Part shown: positions 1-7,457 of the stretch, one piece after another
Layout: every line of letters begins with the position of its first letter
Numbering within the stretch: the first letter of the stretch is position 1
Origin: Acetobacteraceae bacterium
GTDB taxonomy: Bacteria > Pseudomonadota > Alphaproteobacteria > Acetobacterales > Acetobacteraceae
Assembly (NCBI GenBank): GCA_030037175.1
Contig: JASHRV010000126.1
Coordinates: forward strand, 1-36,854
Direction of reading: 5' to 3'
DNA: 36,854 nucleotides
Made by a program: the position numbers and the translations under genes
The notes under the pieces: generated by a model
What the model was told of the DNA's origin: nothing
What the model saw: only the letters and a program-made list of their open reading frames with translations
The model's database searches: none

Positions 1-2
1 AG

Positions 3-1139
3 GTTTGGAGCCGGACGGTGCTTCTCATCATGTACGATGAGAATGACGGGTATTTCGACCATGTCGTGCCGCCGCAGCCGCCGACCGAGGTGCGGCCGGG
101 CAAGAGCACGGTGAGCACGGCGGGCGAGATCCACGACTATGTGAGCCCGTTCGACGTAGGGAAGTTCCACGTTGACAACCTGCCGTACGGGCTCGGGCCG
201 AGGGTTGGGACGATCGTCGTCTCGCCCTGGAGCAAGGGCGGGTATGTATGCTCGGAGGTGTTCGACCATACCTCCGTGATCCGCTTCATCGAGCGGCGGT
301 TCGGCGTGACGGAGCCGAACATCACCGAATGGCGGCGGGCGGTGTGCGGGGATCTGACCTCGGCCTTCGATTTCTCCGAGGCGAACGATGGCTTGCCGGC
401 GCTGCCGGACACGGAAGGCTATATCGCGGCGGTGGATGCGTCGTGCAGGCTGCCGGCGCCTGTCGTGCCGGCGAAGAGCGTCGGCGCGGACGTGCATGCG
501 CAGGAGCCGGGCGTGCGCAAGGCGCGGGCGCTGCCGTACGATCTCGCGGTGGACGAGGGCGCGGGCGGGGCCGGCGCGCTTACGCTGCGGTTCGCGAATT
601 TCGGTGCCGTGGGCGCATGTTTTTACGTGTACCGGGAAGGCACGAAGGAGATGCCGCGACGCTACACGGTGGGCGCGGGCGCGGGGCTGGAGGATGCGTG
701 GGCGCTGGAGGGTTCGGGTGCGGGAGAGGCGGCGGATGGTGGGGCGCATGATGGAGCGCCCAGGGGAGCGCATGTGATTCGGGTGATGGGGCCGAACGGT
801 TTCGCGCGGTGGTATCGTCGCGAAGGCGAAACGGTGGTGCGGGTTGCGGCGCGGGCCGATGGGGCGGCGGGGGCGCTGGTGCTGATGCTCTTCAATGCCG
901 GGGCGCGGGCGGAGAGCGTGACGCTCAGCGATGTTGCCTATGGCGCGGCGGCGCGGACGGTTGTTGTCGGGGCCGGGGCGACGTTGCGCGAGGAATGGAG
1001 CGTTGCGGCGAGCGGGCATTGGTATGATCTCGTCGTCGAAGGGCCGGGTGGCGAGAAGACGCGGCTTGCCGGGCATGTCGAGACGGGGCGGGCGAGCATC
1101 ACCGACCCGGCGGCCGTGGCGCCCGTGCTGACGCTGTGA
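3..1139 (+). CDS. Phospholipase C (PlcN/PlcH family), C-terminal part, cut by window start
   Basis: Bacterial phosphocholine-preferring phospholipases C of the alkaline-phosphatase-like superfamily hydrolyse phosphatidylcholine or sphingomyelin and are usually exported. The reading frame is open to the window edge (it reads VWSRT before the GTG at 18), so the N-terminal half lies outside. Visible family blocks are YDENDGYFDHV, near the catalytic metal site, then PYGLGPRVGTIVVSPWSKGG, FDHTSVIRFIERRFG and WRRAVCGDLTSAFDF. After about residue 165 two beta-rich segments follow, containing ALTLRFANFGAVGACFYVY and ESVTLSDVAYG, which fit the two C-terminal DUF756 repeats typical of the family. The gene ends at TGA 1137-1139. 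A minus-strand small gene appears to overlap its last 200 bases. Family assignment is firm; substrate preference and signal peptide cannot be judged from this fragment. Confidence 0.9.
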   Translation, partial: VWSRTVLLIMYDENDGYFDHVVPPQPPTEVRPGKSTVSTAGEIHDYVSPFDVGKFHVDNLPYGLGPRVGTIVVSPWSKGGYVCSEVFDHTSVIRFIERRFGVTEPNITEWRRAVCGDLTSAFDFSEANDGLPALPDTEGYIAAVDASCRLPAPVVPAKSVGADVHAQEPGVRKARALPYDLAVDEGAGGAGALTLRFANFGAVGACFYVYREGTKEMPRRYTVGAGAGLEDAWALEGSGAGEAADGGAHDGAPRGAHVIRVMGPNGFARWYRREGETVVRVAARADGAAGALVLMLFNAGARAESVTLSDVAYGAAARTVVVGAGATLREEWSVAASGHWYDLVVEGPGGEKTRLAGHVETGRASITDPAAVAPVLTL

Positions 1140-1327
1140 AATTCGGTGCGCGGACGAAGCGAATGACGGATGGGGCGCGGGATGTGGGCGTGGCGCGCAT
1201 CGTGGCCGCGCTGATGCGAGGGCGGATCGCTCGCCGGGAAGCTGTCGTTCAGCGTCTCATCCTGATGATCGCCGCAAGGTGCCCATGGCTTTTCGCGCTC
1301 GTCGCGGGCTTGTCCTTTTCGGGTCAC
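938..1327 (-). CDS. Small protein with DSFPASDPPS motif, convergent overlap with plc
   Basis: Starts with GTG at 1327, preceded by a strong AGGAGG ribosome-binding site about five bases upstream on the minus strand. The first 40 residues are hydrophilic and contain DETLNDSFPASDPPS. I recognise this motif (D-[ED]-x-[FL]-PASDPPS) from short uncharacterised proteins common in alphaproteobacteria. Function is unknown. After the motif the frame runs on for about 90 codons, without recognisable features, through the 3' end of the phospholipase gene, stopping at 938. Typical members are shorter, so the tail may be unselected read-through or the gene may have lost its own stop codon. The start and motif are well supported; the long C-terminal part is doubtful. 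Confidence 0.5.
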   Translation of the reverse strand: MTRKGQARDEREKPWAPCGDHQDETLNDSFPASDPPSHQRGHDARHAHIPRPIRHSLRPRTEFHSVSTGATAAGSVMLARPVSTCPASRVFSPPGPSTTRSYQCPLAATLHSSRNVAPAPTTTVRAAAP

Positions 1328-1425
1328 GAAATCCTCCTGCGAGAGTCATGAGCGCAGGACACGGGCTCTTTCCGAGGGACGTGCGAGGATGTTTCGCCGG
1401 CGTGCGTTTTCTGCGCCGGGAGAGC

Positions 1426-2148
1426 TCAGAGGAGGCCGGCGGCGAGATTGACCGAGAGGGCGAGGATCACCGTGTTGAAAAGGAACGAGAGAAAGCCGTG
1501 CAGGGTGGCGAGGCGGCGAAGCTTGCGCGAGGTGATCTGGACATCCGAGACCTGGAAGGTCATGCCGAGGACGAGCGAGAAATAGAGGAAATCCCAGTAG
1601 TCGGGCGCATTCTCCGTGGGGAACTGCAGGCCGGCGTCGATTTCGGCGCGGCCCGGGCTCGTGGCATAGTATTCGTGCGCGTAACGATAGGTGAAGGTGA
1701 CGTGCGTCATCAGCCACGAGGCAAGCAGGGTCGCCACCACCAGCAGGAGGTGGAGCGGGTGGATGCCTTTGCCCGATGAGCCGCCCGATGAGACGATGGT
1801 CGAGAACTCGCCGATGATGGCGGCAAAGCTGAAGGAAATTCCCGCGACGGTGAGGGTGAAGATGGTCCATTCGCCCTCTTCCTGGGCGGCGGCATAGCCG
1901 GGCATGCGGGAGGGATCGGCGAGCGCGAAGCGAAAGCTGCTGGCGAGGAGGAAGACCAGGACGCCGATGTCCCAGCCGAGGATCGGGCGGGTGAGGGGGC
2001 CGAGCGGGCGCGGCAGAAGAAGCCAGGCGAGGATGCCGGCCGCGGTGCCGCCGAGGAGAAAGGGGCGGGCCCGGAGCGAGCGCCAGAGCGCGAGCCAGAA
2101 CGGACGAGAAGAGATGCTCGTGGCGCGGCGAGGAGAGGGCGCGGGCAT
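1426..2148 (-). CDS. DUF1345 integral membrane protein
   Basis: A 240-aa hydrophobic protein with about six predicted membrane segments, roughly at residues 25-45, 52-70, 90-110, 125-150, 185-200 and 215-240. It carries the DUF1345 signature near its end: a tyrosine-rich YRYAHEYY, then DYWDFLYFSLVLGMTFQVSD and FLSFLFNTVILALSVN. DUF1345 proteins are inner-membrane proteins of unknown function, sometimes compared with channel-like proteins; no substrate can be named. I chose the ATG at 2148 because residues upstream in the same frame overlap the divergent dehydrogenase promoter region and look non-coding; the ribosome-binding site is weak. It is transcribed divergently from the tartrate/malate dehydrogenase gene, with 115 bases between starts. 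Confidence 0.85.
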   Translation of the reverse strand: MPAPSPRRATSISSRPFWLALWRSLRARPFLLGGTAAGILAWLLLPRPLGPLTRPILGWDIGVLVFLLASSFRFALADPSRMPGYAAAQEEGEWTIFTLTVAGISFSFAAIIGEFSTIVSSGGSSGKGIHPLHLLLVVATLLASWLMTHVTFTYRYAHEYYATSPGRAEIDAGLQFPTENAPDYWDFLYFSLVLGMTFQVSDVQITSRKLRRLATLHGFLSFLFNTVILALSVNLAAGLL

Positions 2149-2263
2149 GGCTGGAGTGTGCACCCGTTTGGGGGCGGGGGCGAAGCGGCATCGGCGGCCC
2201 GCGCTTGACCGCATGGGGCTGCCGATCGCAAATCCGGTCGGGCAATGCGCGGATGAGAGCGAG

Positions 2264-3352
2264 ATGACGGATCGCACATACAGGATCGCGGCGATTCCCG
2301 CCGACGGCATCGGGCCGGAGGTGGTGGAGGCGGCGCTCGAGGCGCTGGAGTCCTTGGCGGCGGTGGATGGCGGGTTCCGGCTCGAGGTGCGGCATTTCGA
2401 CTGGGGCAGCGCGCGCTATCATCGCACGGGAAGCTACATGCCCGAGGACGGGCTCGAGCAATTGCGCGCGCATGACGCGATTCTGTTCGGCGCCGTCGGC
2501 GCGCCGGACGTGCCGGACCATATCAGCCTTTGGGGCCTCAGGCTGCCGATCTGCCAGGGATTCGACCAGTACGCGAATGTGCGGCCGACCCGCGTGCTGC
2601 CGGGCGTGAGGAGCCCGCTTCGGGATCTCGCGCCGGGCGGGCTCGACTGGCTGATCATTCGCGAGAACAGCGAGGGCGAGTATGCCGGCCATGGCGGGCG
2701 GGCGCATCGGGGCATGCCCGAGGAAGTCGCGACGGAGACGGCGATTTTCACCCGGCGCGGGGTGGAGCGGATCATGCGCTATGCGTTCGAATGCGCCCGC
2801 GCGCGGCCGCGGCGGCATTTGACGGTGGTGACGAAAAGCAATGCGCAGCGCTTCGGAATGGTGTTCTGGGACGAGATGGCGGCGATGGTCGGCGCCGAGT
2901 ATCCGGATGTGGCGTGGGACAAGGAGCTGGTCGATGCGATGACCGTGCGCATGGTGCGCGCGCCGCAAAGCCTCGATACGATCGTTGCGACCAACCTGCA
3001 CGCCGACATCCTCTCGGATCTGGCGGCGGCGCTGGCCGGTTCGCTCGGGATTGCGCCCACGGGCAATGTCGATCCCGAGCGGCGCGCGCCGAGCATGTTC
3101 GAGCCGATCCACGGCAGCGCCTTCGATATCACGGGGAAAGGAATCGCCAACCCGGTCGCGAGCTTCTGGACCGCTTCGCTCATGCTCGAGCATCTCGGCG
3201 AGCGCGGGGCCGCGGCGCGGCTGATGAATGCGGTCGAGCTTGTGTGCGCGGCCGGGATTTTGACGCCCGATCTCGGCGGCAGGGCGAAGACGAAGGATGT
3301 GACGCGGGCGGTATGCGAGGCGCTCAAGGGGAGCAATGCGCCGGTGGCGTAG
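2264..3352 (+). CDS. Tartrate dehydrogenase / D-malate dehydrogenase
   Basis: A 362-aa NAD-dependent beta-decarboxylating dehydrogenase of the isocitrate/isopropylmalate family. TtuC/DmlA-type enzymes oxidise tartrate or decarboxylate D-malate to pyruvate. Landmarks are AIPADGIGPEVV at the N terminus, IIRENSEGEYAGHGGR around residues 131-146, which is diagnostic of the tartrate/D-malate branch, TKSNAQRFGMVFWDEM around 190-205, VATNLHADILSDLAA around 242-256 with the metal-binding aspartates, and GNVDPERRAPSMFEPIHGSA. The ATG at 2264 was chosen because it gives the normal family N terminus and follows a GAGAG-type ribosome-binding site; the frame is open further upstream without homology. It lies 24 bases before the GST gene, so the two are probably co-transcribed. 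Substrate (tartrate versus D-malate) is not resolved. Confidence 0.88.
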   Translation: MTDRTYRIAAIPADGIGPEVVEAALEALESLAAVDGGFRLEVRHFDWGSARYHRTGSYMPEDGLEQLRAHDAILFGAVGAPDVPDHISLWGLRLPICQGFDQYANVRPTRVLPGVRSPLRDLAPGGLDWLIIRENSEGEYAGHGGRAHRGMPEEVATETAIFTRRGVERIMRYAFECARARPRRHLTVVTKSNAQRFGMVFWDEMAAMVGAEYPDVAWDKELVDAMTVRMVRAPQSLDTIVATNLHADILSDLAAALAGSLGIAPTGNVDPERRAPSMFEPIHGSAFDITGKGIANPVASFWTASLMLEHLGERGAAARLMNAVELVCAAGILTPDLGGRAKTKDVTRAVCEALKGSNAPVA

Positions 3353-3376
3353 CAGGAGGCGCGTGGGGAAAACGAG

Positions 3377-4039
3377 ATGGCGGGAAGAAAGCTTTTTTCC
3401 TATTGGCGCTCGCAGGCGACGTACCGGGTACGGATCGCGCTCGCGCTGAAAGGACTCGGGGCAGAAATCGCGACGCTCGATCTGATCAAGGGCGATCAGT
3501 TCGATGCGGATTATCGCGCGCTCAATCCCGAGGCGGCGGTGCCGACGCTGATCGAGGGCGAGGGGCCGCCGCTCGTTCAGTCGCTCGCCATTCTCGAATA
3601 TCTCGAGGAGACCTACCCCGAGCCGCCGCTGCTTCCGAAGGAGGCGCGAGCGCGGGCGCATGTGCGGGCGCTCGGCCAGGTGGTGGCGATGGATGCGCAC
3701 CCGCTCGTCGTGCCGCGCGTGCGGCATTACCTGATGCACGAGCTCGGGCTCGGCGAGCCGGTCGTGAAGAAATGGATGCGGCATTGGCTCGATCTCGGCA
3801 CCGGGACGCTCGAGGCGATGCTCGCGCGCGATCCGCGCACGGGGCGGTTCTGCGTGGGAGATGCGCCGACGCTCGCCGATCTTTGCCTCGTGCCGCATGT
3901 GACGACGGCGCGGATGCTCTATGACGCGGATGTTTCCGCCTATCCGACGGTGGCGCGGATCTACGAGGCGTGCATGGCGCTGCCGGAGTTTGCCGGGACC
4001 GGGCCGGTGCATCAGCCGGACGCGCCGCTTACGGCGTAG
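3377..4039 (+). CDS. maiA: Maleylacetoacetate isomerase-like glutathione S-transferase (zeta class)
   Basis: A 220-aa zeta-class GST. Maleylacetoacetate isomerase uses glutathione to convert maleylacetoacetate to fumarylacetoacetate in tyrosine/homogentisate breakdown. The N-terminal thioredoxin fold begins LFSYWRSQATYRVRIALALKG; the central block NPEAAVPTLIEGEGPPLVQSLAILEYLEE holds the glutathione-binding Q-S pair; the helical domain ends with MALPEFAGTGPVHQPDAP, typical of bacterial members. The usual RSSASYRVRIAL active-site loop reads RSQATYRVRIAL here, so one of the two serines is glutamine. No homogentisate dioxygenase or fumarylacetoacetase lies nearby; the neighbour is a tartrate/malate dehydrogenase. 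The fold is certain; the isomerase activity is likely but not proven. Confidence 0.82.
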   Translation: MAGRKLFSYWRSQATYRVRIALALKGLGAEIATLDLIKGDQFDADYRALNPEAAVPTLIEGEGPPLVQSLAILEYLEETYPEPPLLPKEARARAHVRALGQVVAMDAHPLVVPRVRHYLMHELGLGEPVVKKWMRHWLDLGTGTLEAMLARDPRTGRFCVGDAPTLADLCLVPHVTTARMLYDADVSAYPTVARIYEACMALPEFAGTGPVHQPDAPLTA

Positions 4040-4081
4040 GCCGGGGGGCCGGAGGAAGCGCTGCGCGGCACGGAACAGGAT

Positions 4082-4110
4082 GGAGTCCAGGGGACCTGCC
4101 CCTGGACTCC
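4082..4110. terminator. Perfect 12-bp inverted repeat between convergent genes
   Basis: GGAGTCCAGGGG at 4082-4093 and its exact complement at 4099-4110 enclose a 5-base loop. It lies 42 bases after the GST stop and 28 bases before the 3' end of the GMC gene on the other strand, so it could act as a bidirectional transcription stop. No T-run follows directly on either side, so a dispersed palindromic repeat is an equally good description. Confidence 0.6.
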
Positions 4111-4138
4111 GGCAAGTCTGCCTCTCAGTTTTGCTTCT

Positions 4139-5707
4139 TCAGATCTGCTTCTTTGCCATCTGGTCGGCGATGTAGTCAGCCTGGCGGATGGCGAGCGTCA
4201 CGATCGTCAGCGTCGGATTTTCGGCCGCGCCGGTTGTGAACTGGCTGCCGTCGGAGATGAAGAGGTTGGCGATGTCGTGGGTCTGGCCGAACTTGTTGCA
4301 GACGCCGTCCCGGGGATTGGCGCTCATCCGGCAGGTGCCGAGATTGTGGGTCGAAGGATAGGGCGGCACCTCGATCGTCTGGAGCGCCTCGACGGCCTGA
4401 TAGACGGCATCGCCTTGCTTGTAGGCATGGTTGCGCATGGCGATGTCGTTCGCGTGGTCGTCGTAATGCACGTCCGGAATCGGCAGACCGAACGGGTCCT
4501 TCTCGGTCGGATTGAGTGTCACGCGGTTGGTCGGGCTCGGCATGTCCTCGCCGACCAGCCACATGCCGGCCATGTTCGAATATCCTTCGAGCAGGCTCGT
4601 GTACTCGCGACCCCAGGCGCCAGGCGTGAGGAAGGCGGCAAGGAAGGGGATGCCGAGCGAGATCGTCTCCATGTGATAGCCGCCGACGAAGCCGCGGGCG
4701 GGATCGTTGCGCGCCTCGTCCATGACGATGCCGGCCATGGTGGTGCCGCGATACATGTGCACGGGCTCGTTGAAGATCGCGAAGACCGAGCCCGTCATGT
4801 GGCGCATGTAGTTCCGCCCGACCTCGCCCGACGAATTGGCGAGCCCGTCCGGGTAGCGCGCGGAGTGGGAATTGAGCAGCAGGCGCGGGGTTTCGATCGA
4901 GTTGCCGGCGACGCAGACCGCGCGGGCCTTTTGCACATGCTGCGCGCCGGCGGCATCGGCGTAGAGCACGCCGTTCACCTTGCCCGCGGAATCGTGCTGG
5001 ATCTGCAGCACCATCGATTGCGGCCTGAGATCGAGCCGACCGGTCGCCTCGGCGGCCGGTATCTCGGTATAGAGGGTTGACCATTTCGCGCCCGATTTGC
5101 AGCCCTCGAAGCAGAAGCCCATCTGCCAGCAGCTGCTGCGGCCGGCGCGCACGCGGCTGTTGATCGCCATGCGCCCGGTGCTGACGCCGCTATAGCCGGC
5201 GCGCGTGGCGCCCCAGTACATGACCGTGAAGTTGTTGTTGCCCGGAAGGCCGGGGATGTCGTTGGTGCGCGTCACCCCCATCTTGTCCTCGGCTTTCGCG
5301 TAATAGGGCGCCATGTCGGCGAGCGTGATCGGCCAGTCGAGCAGGCTGGTGCCCGGGATCGCGCCATAGGTGGAGCGGGCACGGAATTCGTGCTCCTGAA
5401 AGCGGAGGCTGGCACCGGCCCAATGCACGGTCGTGCCGCCGACCGTCTTGCAGATCCAGGCCGGCAGGTTGGGAAAATCCTTTGCCACGCGCCAGCTTCC
5501 CGAGGCGGTGCGCTTGTCGAGCCAGGCGAGCATGGTGAATGCCGCCCACTCATTGTTGACGAAATCGCGGATCGTGTGGCGGGGGCCGGCCTCGAGGACG
5601 ACCACCTTGATGCCCTTCTGGCAGAGCTCGTTGGCGAGCGTGCCGCCGCCGGCACCCGAGCCGATGATGACGACGACGGAATCGTCGTTGAGCGCGTATT
5701 GGGCCAT
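4139..5707 (-). CDS. GMC-family FAD dehydrogenase, large subunit (gluconate 2-dehydrogenase-like)
   Basis: A 522-aa glucose-methanol-choline oxidoreductase, probably the catalytic flavoprotein of a membrane-linked sugar or alcohol dehydrogenase. The N terminus carries the FAD dinucleotide fold VVIIGSGAGGGTLANEL, followed by VVVLEAGPR. Further on are GGTTVHWAGASLRF, with the GMC substrate-domain pattern, and WQMGFCFEGCKSGAKW. The C terminus carries STHNLGTCRMSANP, with the active-site histidine region, and FISDGSQFTTGAAENPTLTI, with the second conserved residue (Asn). The ATG at 5707 follows GGGAGGAAGAA. The Tat-signal small subunit lies 17 bases upstream in the same operon. The gluconate/glucose/sorbitol-type complexes normally have a third, cytochrome c subunit, which is absent here. 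The substrate is unknown. Confidence 0.88.
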   Translation of the reverse strand: MAQYALNDDSVVVIIGSGAGGGTLANELCQKGIKVVVLEAGPRHTIRDFVNNEWAAFTMLAWLDKRTASGSWRVAKDFPNLPAWICKTVGGTTVHWAGASLRFQEHEFRARSTYGAIPGTSLLDWPITLADMAPYYAKAEDKMGVTRTNDIPGLPGNNNFTVMYWGATRAGYSGVSTGRMAINSRVRAGRSSCWQMGFCFEGCKSGAKWSTLYTEIPAAEATGRLDLRPQSMVLQIQHDSAGKVNGVLYADAAGAQHVQKARAVCVAGNSIETPRLLLNSHSARYPDGLANSSGEVGRNYMRHMTGSVFAIFNEPVHMYRGTTMAGIVMDEARNDPARGFVGGYHMETISLGIPFLAAFLTPGAWGREYTSLLEGYSNMAGMWLVGEDMPSPTNRVTLNPTEKDPFGLPIPDVHYDDHANDIAMRNHAYKQGDAVYQAVEALQTIEVPPYPSTHNLGTCRMSANPRDGVCNKFGQTHDIANLFISDGSQFTTGAAENPTLTIVTLAIRQADYIADQMAKKQI

Positions 5708-5724
5708 TTCTTCCTCCCTTCGCT

Positions 5725-6276
5725 TCAGCCGGCCGGCGGGCTTGCGGTTTCGGGCGGCTGCGGCAGCCAGGCGATGTCGTTGAAGCCGCGATGAATGTAG
5801 CCGCCATAGGGGAAGGAAGCGCCCTCGTAGCCGAAATACCGCCAGACGAGCGGGTTGTTGTAAAGCGAGACGAGCGCGCCGCTGCGCACGGTCTGGAAGA
5901 AGGGCGTGGTCGCGATCGTCGTCAGCACGGCGAGCTGGTTGCCCTCGGAAAGCGCGATCCATGGAATGCCCATGGCTTTGTCGAGCCCGGCGACCCCTTC
6001 CTTGAGCTGTGCGGCGGTGGAGGAGTCGGAGGCTGCCTTCAGGTCGAGATCGGTGACGACCTTGGCGTAGTACATGTCGCCGAGCGCCGGGTGGGGAAAG
6101 ATCTGCCGGCTCATCACCAGGATCGTTTCGCCATCGTGCGCATCGAGCGTGGCGAGCGTCATGGCCTGCAGAGCGCCGGGTGCGATGAGAGCGGCACCGG
6201 ACGAGACGGCGATGCCGGCTGCCGCGACGCCCCCGGACTGCATGAACTGCCGTCGATAGATGCCTTTCCTGATCAT
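5725..6276 (-). CDS. Tat-exported small subunit of GMC dehydrogenase (gluconate 2-dehydrogenase subunit 3 family)
   Basis: A 183-aa protein with a twin-arginine signal: YRRQFMQSGG at residues 8-17, then an alanine/glycine-rich hydrophobic stretch to about residue 38. The mature part resembles the gluconate 2-dehydrogenase subunit 3 family: ILVMSRQIFPHPALGDMYY, LVSLYNNPLVWRYFGYEGAS and a proline-rich end. In known complexes this subunit carries the cofactor-free flavoprotein partner across the membrane by the Tat route (the GMC protein has no signal of its own) and assists its assembly. That fits the arrangement here, with the GMC gene 17 bases downstream. The ribosome-binding site is GGAGAGAGAGGAA just before ATG 6276. 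Confidence 0.85.
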   Translation of the reverse strand: MIRKGIYRRQFMQSGGVAAAGIAVSSGAALIAPGALQAMTLATLDAHDGETILVMSRQIFPHPALGDMYYAKVVTDLDLKAASDSSTAAQLKEGVAGLDKAMGIPWIALSEGNQLAVLTTIATTPFFQTVRSGALVSLYNNPLVWRYFGYEGASFPYGGYIHRGFNDIAWLPQPPETASPPAG

Positions 6277-6349
6277 TTCCTCTCTCTCCTTTTTTGGCCG
6301 TCCTGCCAGTGGGCGGCAAGTGTTGTGTTTTTTGCAGGTTGGGGCCGGA

Positions 6350-6745
6350 TCAGCGGTAGCGGCCGTGCCGTTCCAGGACCTCGATCTTGTAGCCGTCCGG
6401 ATCCTGGACGAAGAAGAAACGGGCCATCAGCGCGCCATCGCGGTGGAATTCCTTGATCGGGGTCGGGTTGAAGCCGAGCGAAGCGAAGCGTGCCTCTGTG
6501 GCCGCGGCGTCATCGACCGCGACGGCGAGGTGGCCGTAGCCGTCTCCGTGGCTGTAAGGCTCGGTGCGGCCTTTGTTGAGCGTGAGCTCGAGCTCGAAGC
6601 CGCTTTCGGGCCCGCGCAGATAGACGAGCGCGAAATCGGGGAAATCGTAACGGTCGGCGACCGTCAGGCCGAATGCCTCGCCGTAGAACGCGATCGAGCG
6701 ATCCAGGTCGAGCACCCGGATCATCGTATGGATTGCCTTCGCCAT
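6350..6745 (-). CDS. gloA: Lactoylglutathione lyase (glyoxalase I)
   Basis: A 131-aa protein that converts the hemithioacetal of methylglyoxal and glutathione to S-lactoylglutathione. The four metal ligands of bacterial glyoxalase I are at the expected places: His6 (AKAIHTMIRV), Glu53 (FELELTLN), His72 (YGHLAVAV) and Glu122 (GYKIEVLER). The short form, lacking the extra loops of zinc-type enzymes, suggests the Ni/Co-activated class seen in E. coli, which is inference. It lies 73 bases upstream of the Tat small subunit gene on the same strand and could share its transcript; a functional link (detoxifying aldehydes made by a sugar dehydrogenase) is only a suggestion. Confidence 0.93.
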   Translation of the reverse strand: MAKAIHTMIRVLDLDRSIAFYGEAFGLTVADRYDFPDFALVYLRGPESGFELELTLNKGRTEPYSHGDGYGHLAVAVDDAAATEARFASLGFNPTPIKEFHRDGALMARFFFVQDPDGYKIEVLERHGRYR

Positions 6746-6917
6746 AGGCGCTGCCGTGATGCAACCTGTCTGAAACAGGATAAGCAGCGCGGCGCGGGCG
6801 GTGGTGGTAGCTGCCTACTACAATTCGGGGGATGGGGGCACGATCGATGCGGCCCTGGCGCGATCCTCCGGCGATCGCGCCGGGGCCGGGACATCGACCG
6901 GCGAAGCTCAGCTAGAG

Positions 6918-6958
6918 CGTGATCGCCGAAGGTGGCATCACCGAAGGCGTGAATCACG
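6918..6958. repeat. Nested palindromic intergenic element
   Basis: A 41-base imperfect hairpin in the 269-base gap upstream of glyoxalase. The inner stem GGTG/CACC (6931-6934 and 6939-6942) has loop GCAT and is flanked on both sides by GAA. The outer arms are CGTGATCGCC (6918-6927) and GGCGTGAATCACG (6946-6958), matching except for a 3-base bulge. The rest of the gap (6746-7014) holds no gene I can support. Confidence 0.6.
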
Positions 6959-7014
6959 TGGGGAAAACAAAGGCGAGACGCGGGATAAGTGAGCGAGAGC
7001 GAACGCATCCCGCG

Positions 7015-7356
7015 CTAGCCGGCGCGGCGCAACGGCACGATCGGGGCCACTTTGGGTGTGGCGGGATGCGCCAAGGGGGCCGCGAGCGGCAGACCCTCTC
7101 CATGCCGCAGATAGAGCACACAGGCATTGCGCAGAAGCGAGGCGAAGTTGCGCACCTCTCCGCGCGCTTCCAGCACCTCATCGTGGAGCTCCGAGAGTAG
7201 GCGCGGCAGAGTCATGCCCTGCTTCGCGGCGATCTCGGCCAGTATGTCCCAGAACTGGCGCTCCAGCCTCAGGCTCGTGGAATGTCCGGCAAGCCGCACC
7301 GAACGCGTTGAGAAAGCATAGGATTTCGGATCCTGGTTGGCGAAAATCCGGCACAT
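7015..7356 (-). CDS. Ribbon-helix-helix (RHH_4) protein
   Basis: A 113-aa protein of the alphaproteobacterial RHH_4 family, starting MCRIFANQDPKSYAFSTRS. The short beta strand SVRLAGHSTSLRLE and the two helices FWDILAEIAAKQG and LPRLLSELHDEV form the ribbon-helix-helix unit at about residues 19-60. The second half, NFASLLRNACVLYLRHG, is also conserved in the family. Such proteins are presumed DNA-binding or protein-interaction factors; no target is known. ATG 7356 follows GGGAGGGGCGG. It is 101 bases downstream of the nucleoside hydrolase gene on the same strand; a shared transcript is possible. The last 25 residues are proline/alanine-rich and variable. Confidence 0.82.
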   Translation of the reverse strand: MCRIFANQDPKSYAFSTRSVRLAGHSTSLRLERQFWDILAEIAAKQGMTLPRLLSELHDEVLEARGEVRNFASLLRNACVLYLRHGEGLPLAAPLAHPATPKVAPIVPLRRAG

Positions 7357-7457
7357 GGTCCGCCCCTCCCTGAGAGCGAGGATGGTCTGCGCGCACCTCG
7401 TCGGGTGCGTTCTGCGTGGTCCGTCTATAGACCTGCCGCCTTCGTTGCAGAAGCGGC

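Noticed and set aside
1136..1351. Plus-strand 71-codon frame immediately after plc
   Set aside because: It lies opposite the DSFPASDPPS gene, which has the better start and a recognisable motif.
1346..4012. An 888-codon minus-strand frame across the DUF1345, dehydrogenase and GST genes
   Set aside because: Three recognisable genes lie in other frames; this translation is arginine/histidine-rich noise.
4139..6319. A single 726-residue fusion of Tat subunit and GMC protein
   Set aside because: The upstream part in that frame is unrelated to the real Tat subunit, which is encoded in another frame with its own start and ribosome-binding site; ATG 5707 with GGGAGGAAGAA is the GMC start.
6801..6992. 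Small plus-strand open frame in the gap upstream of glyoxalase
   Set aside because: No ribosome-binding site, low-complexity arginine-rich end, and it includes the palindromic element at 6918-6958.
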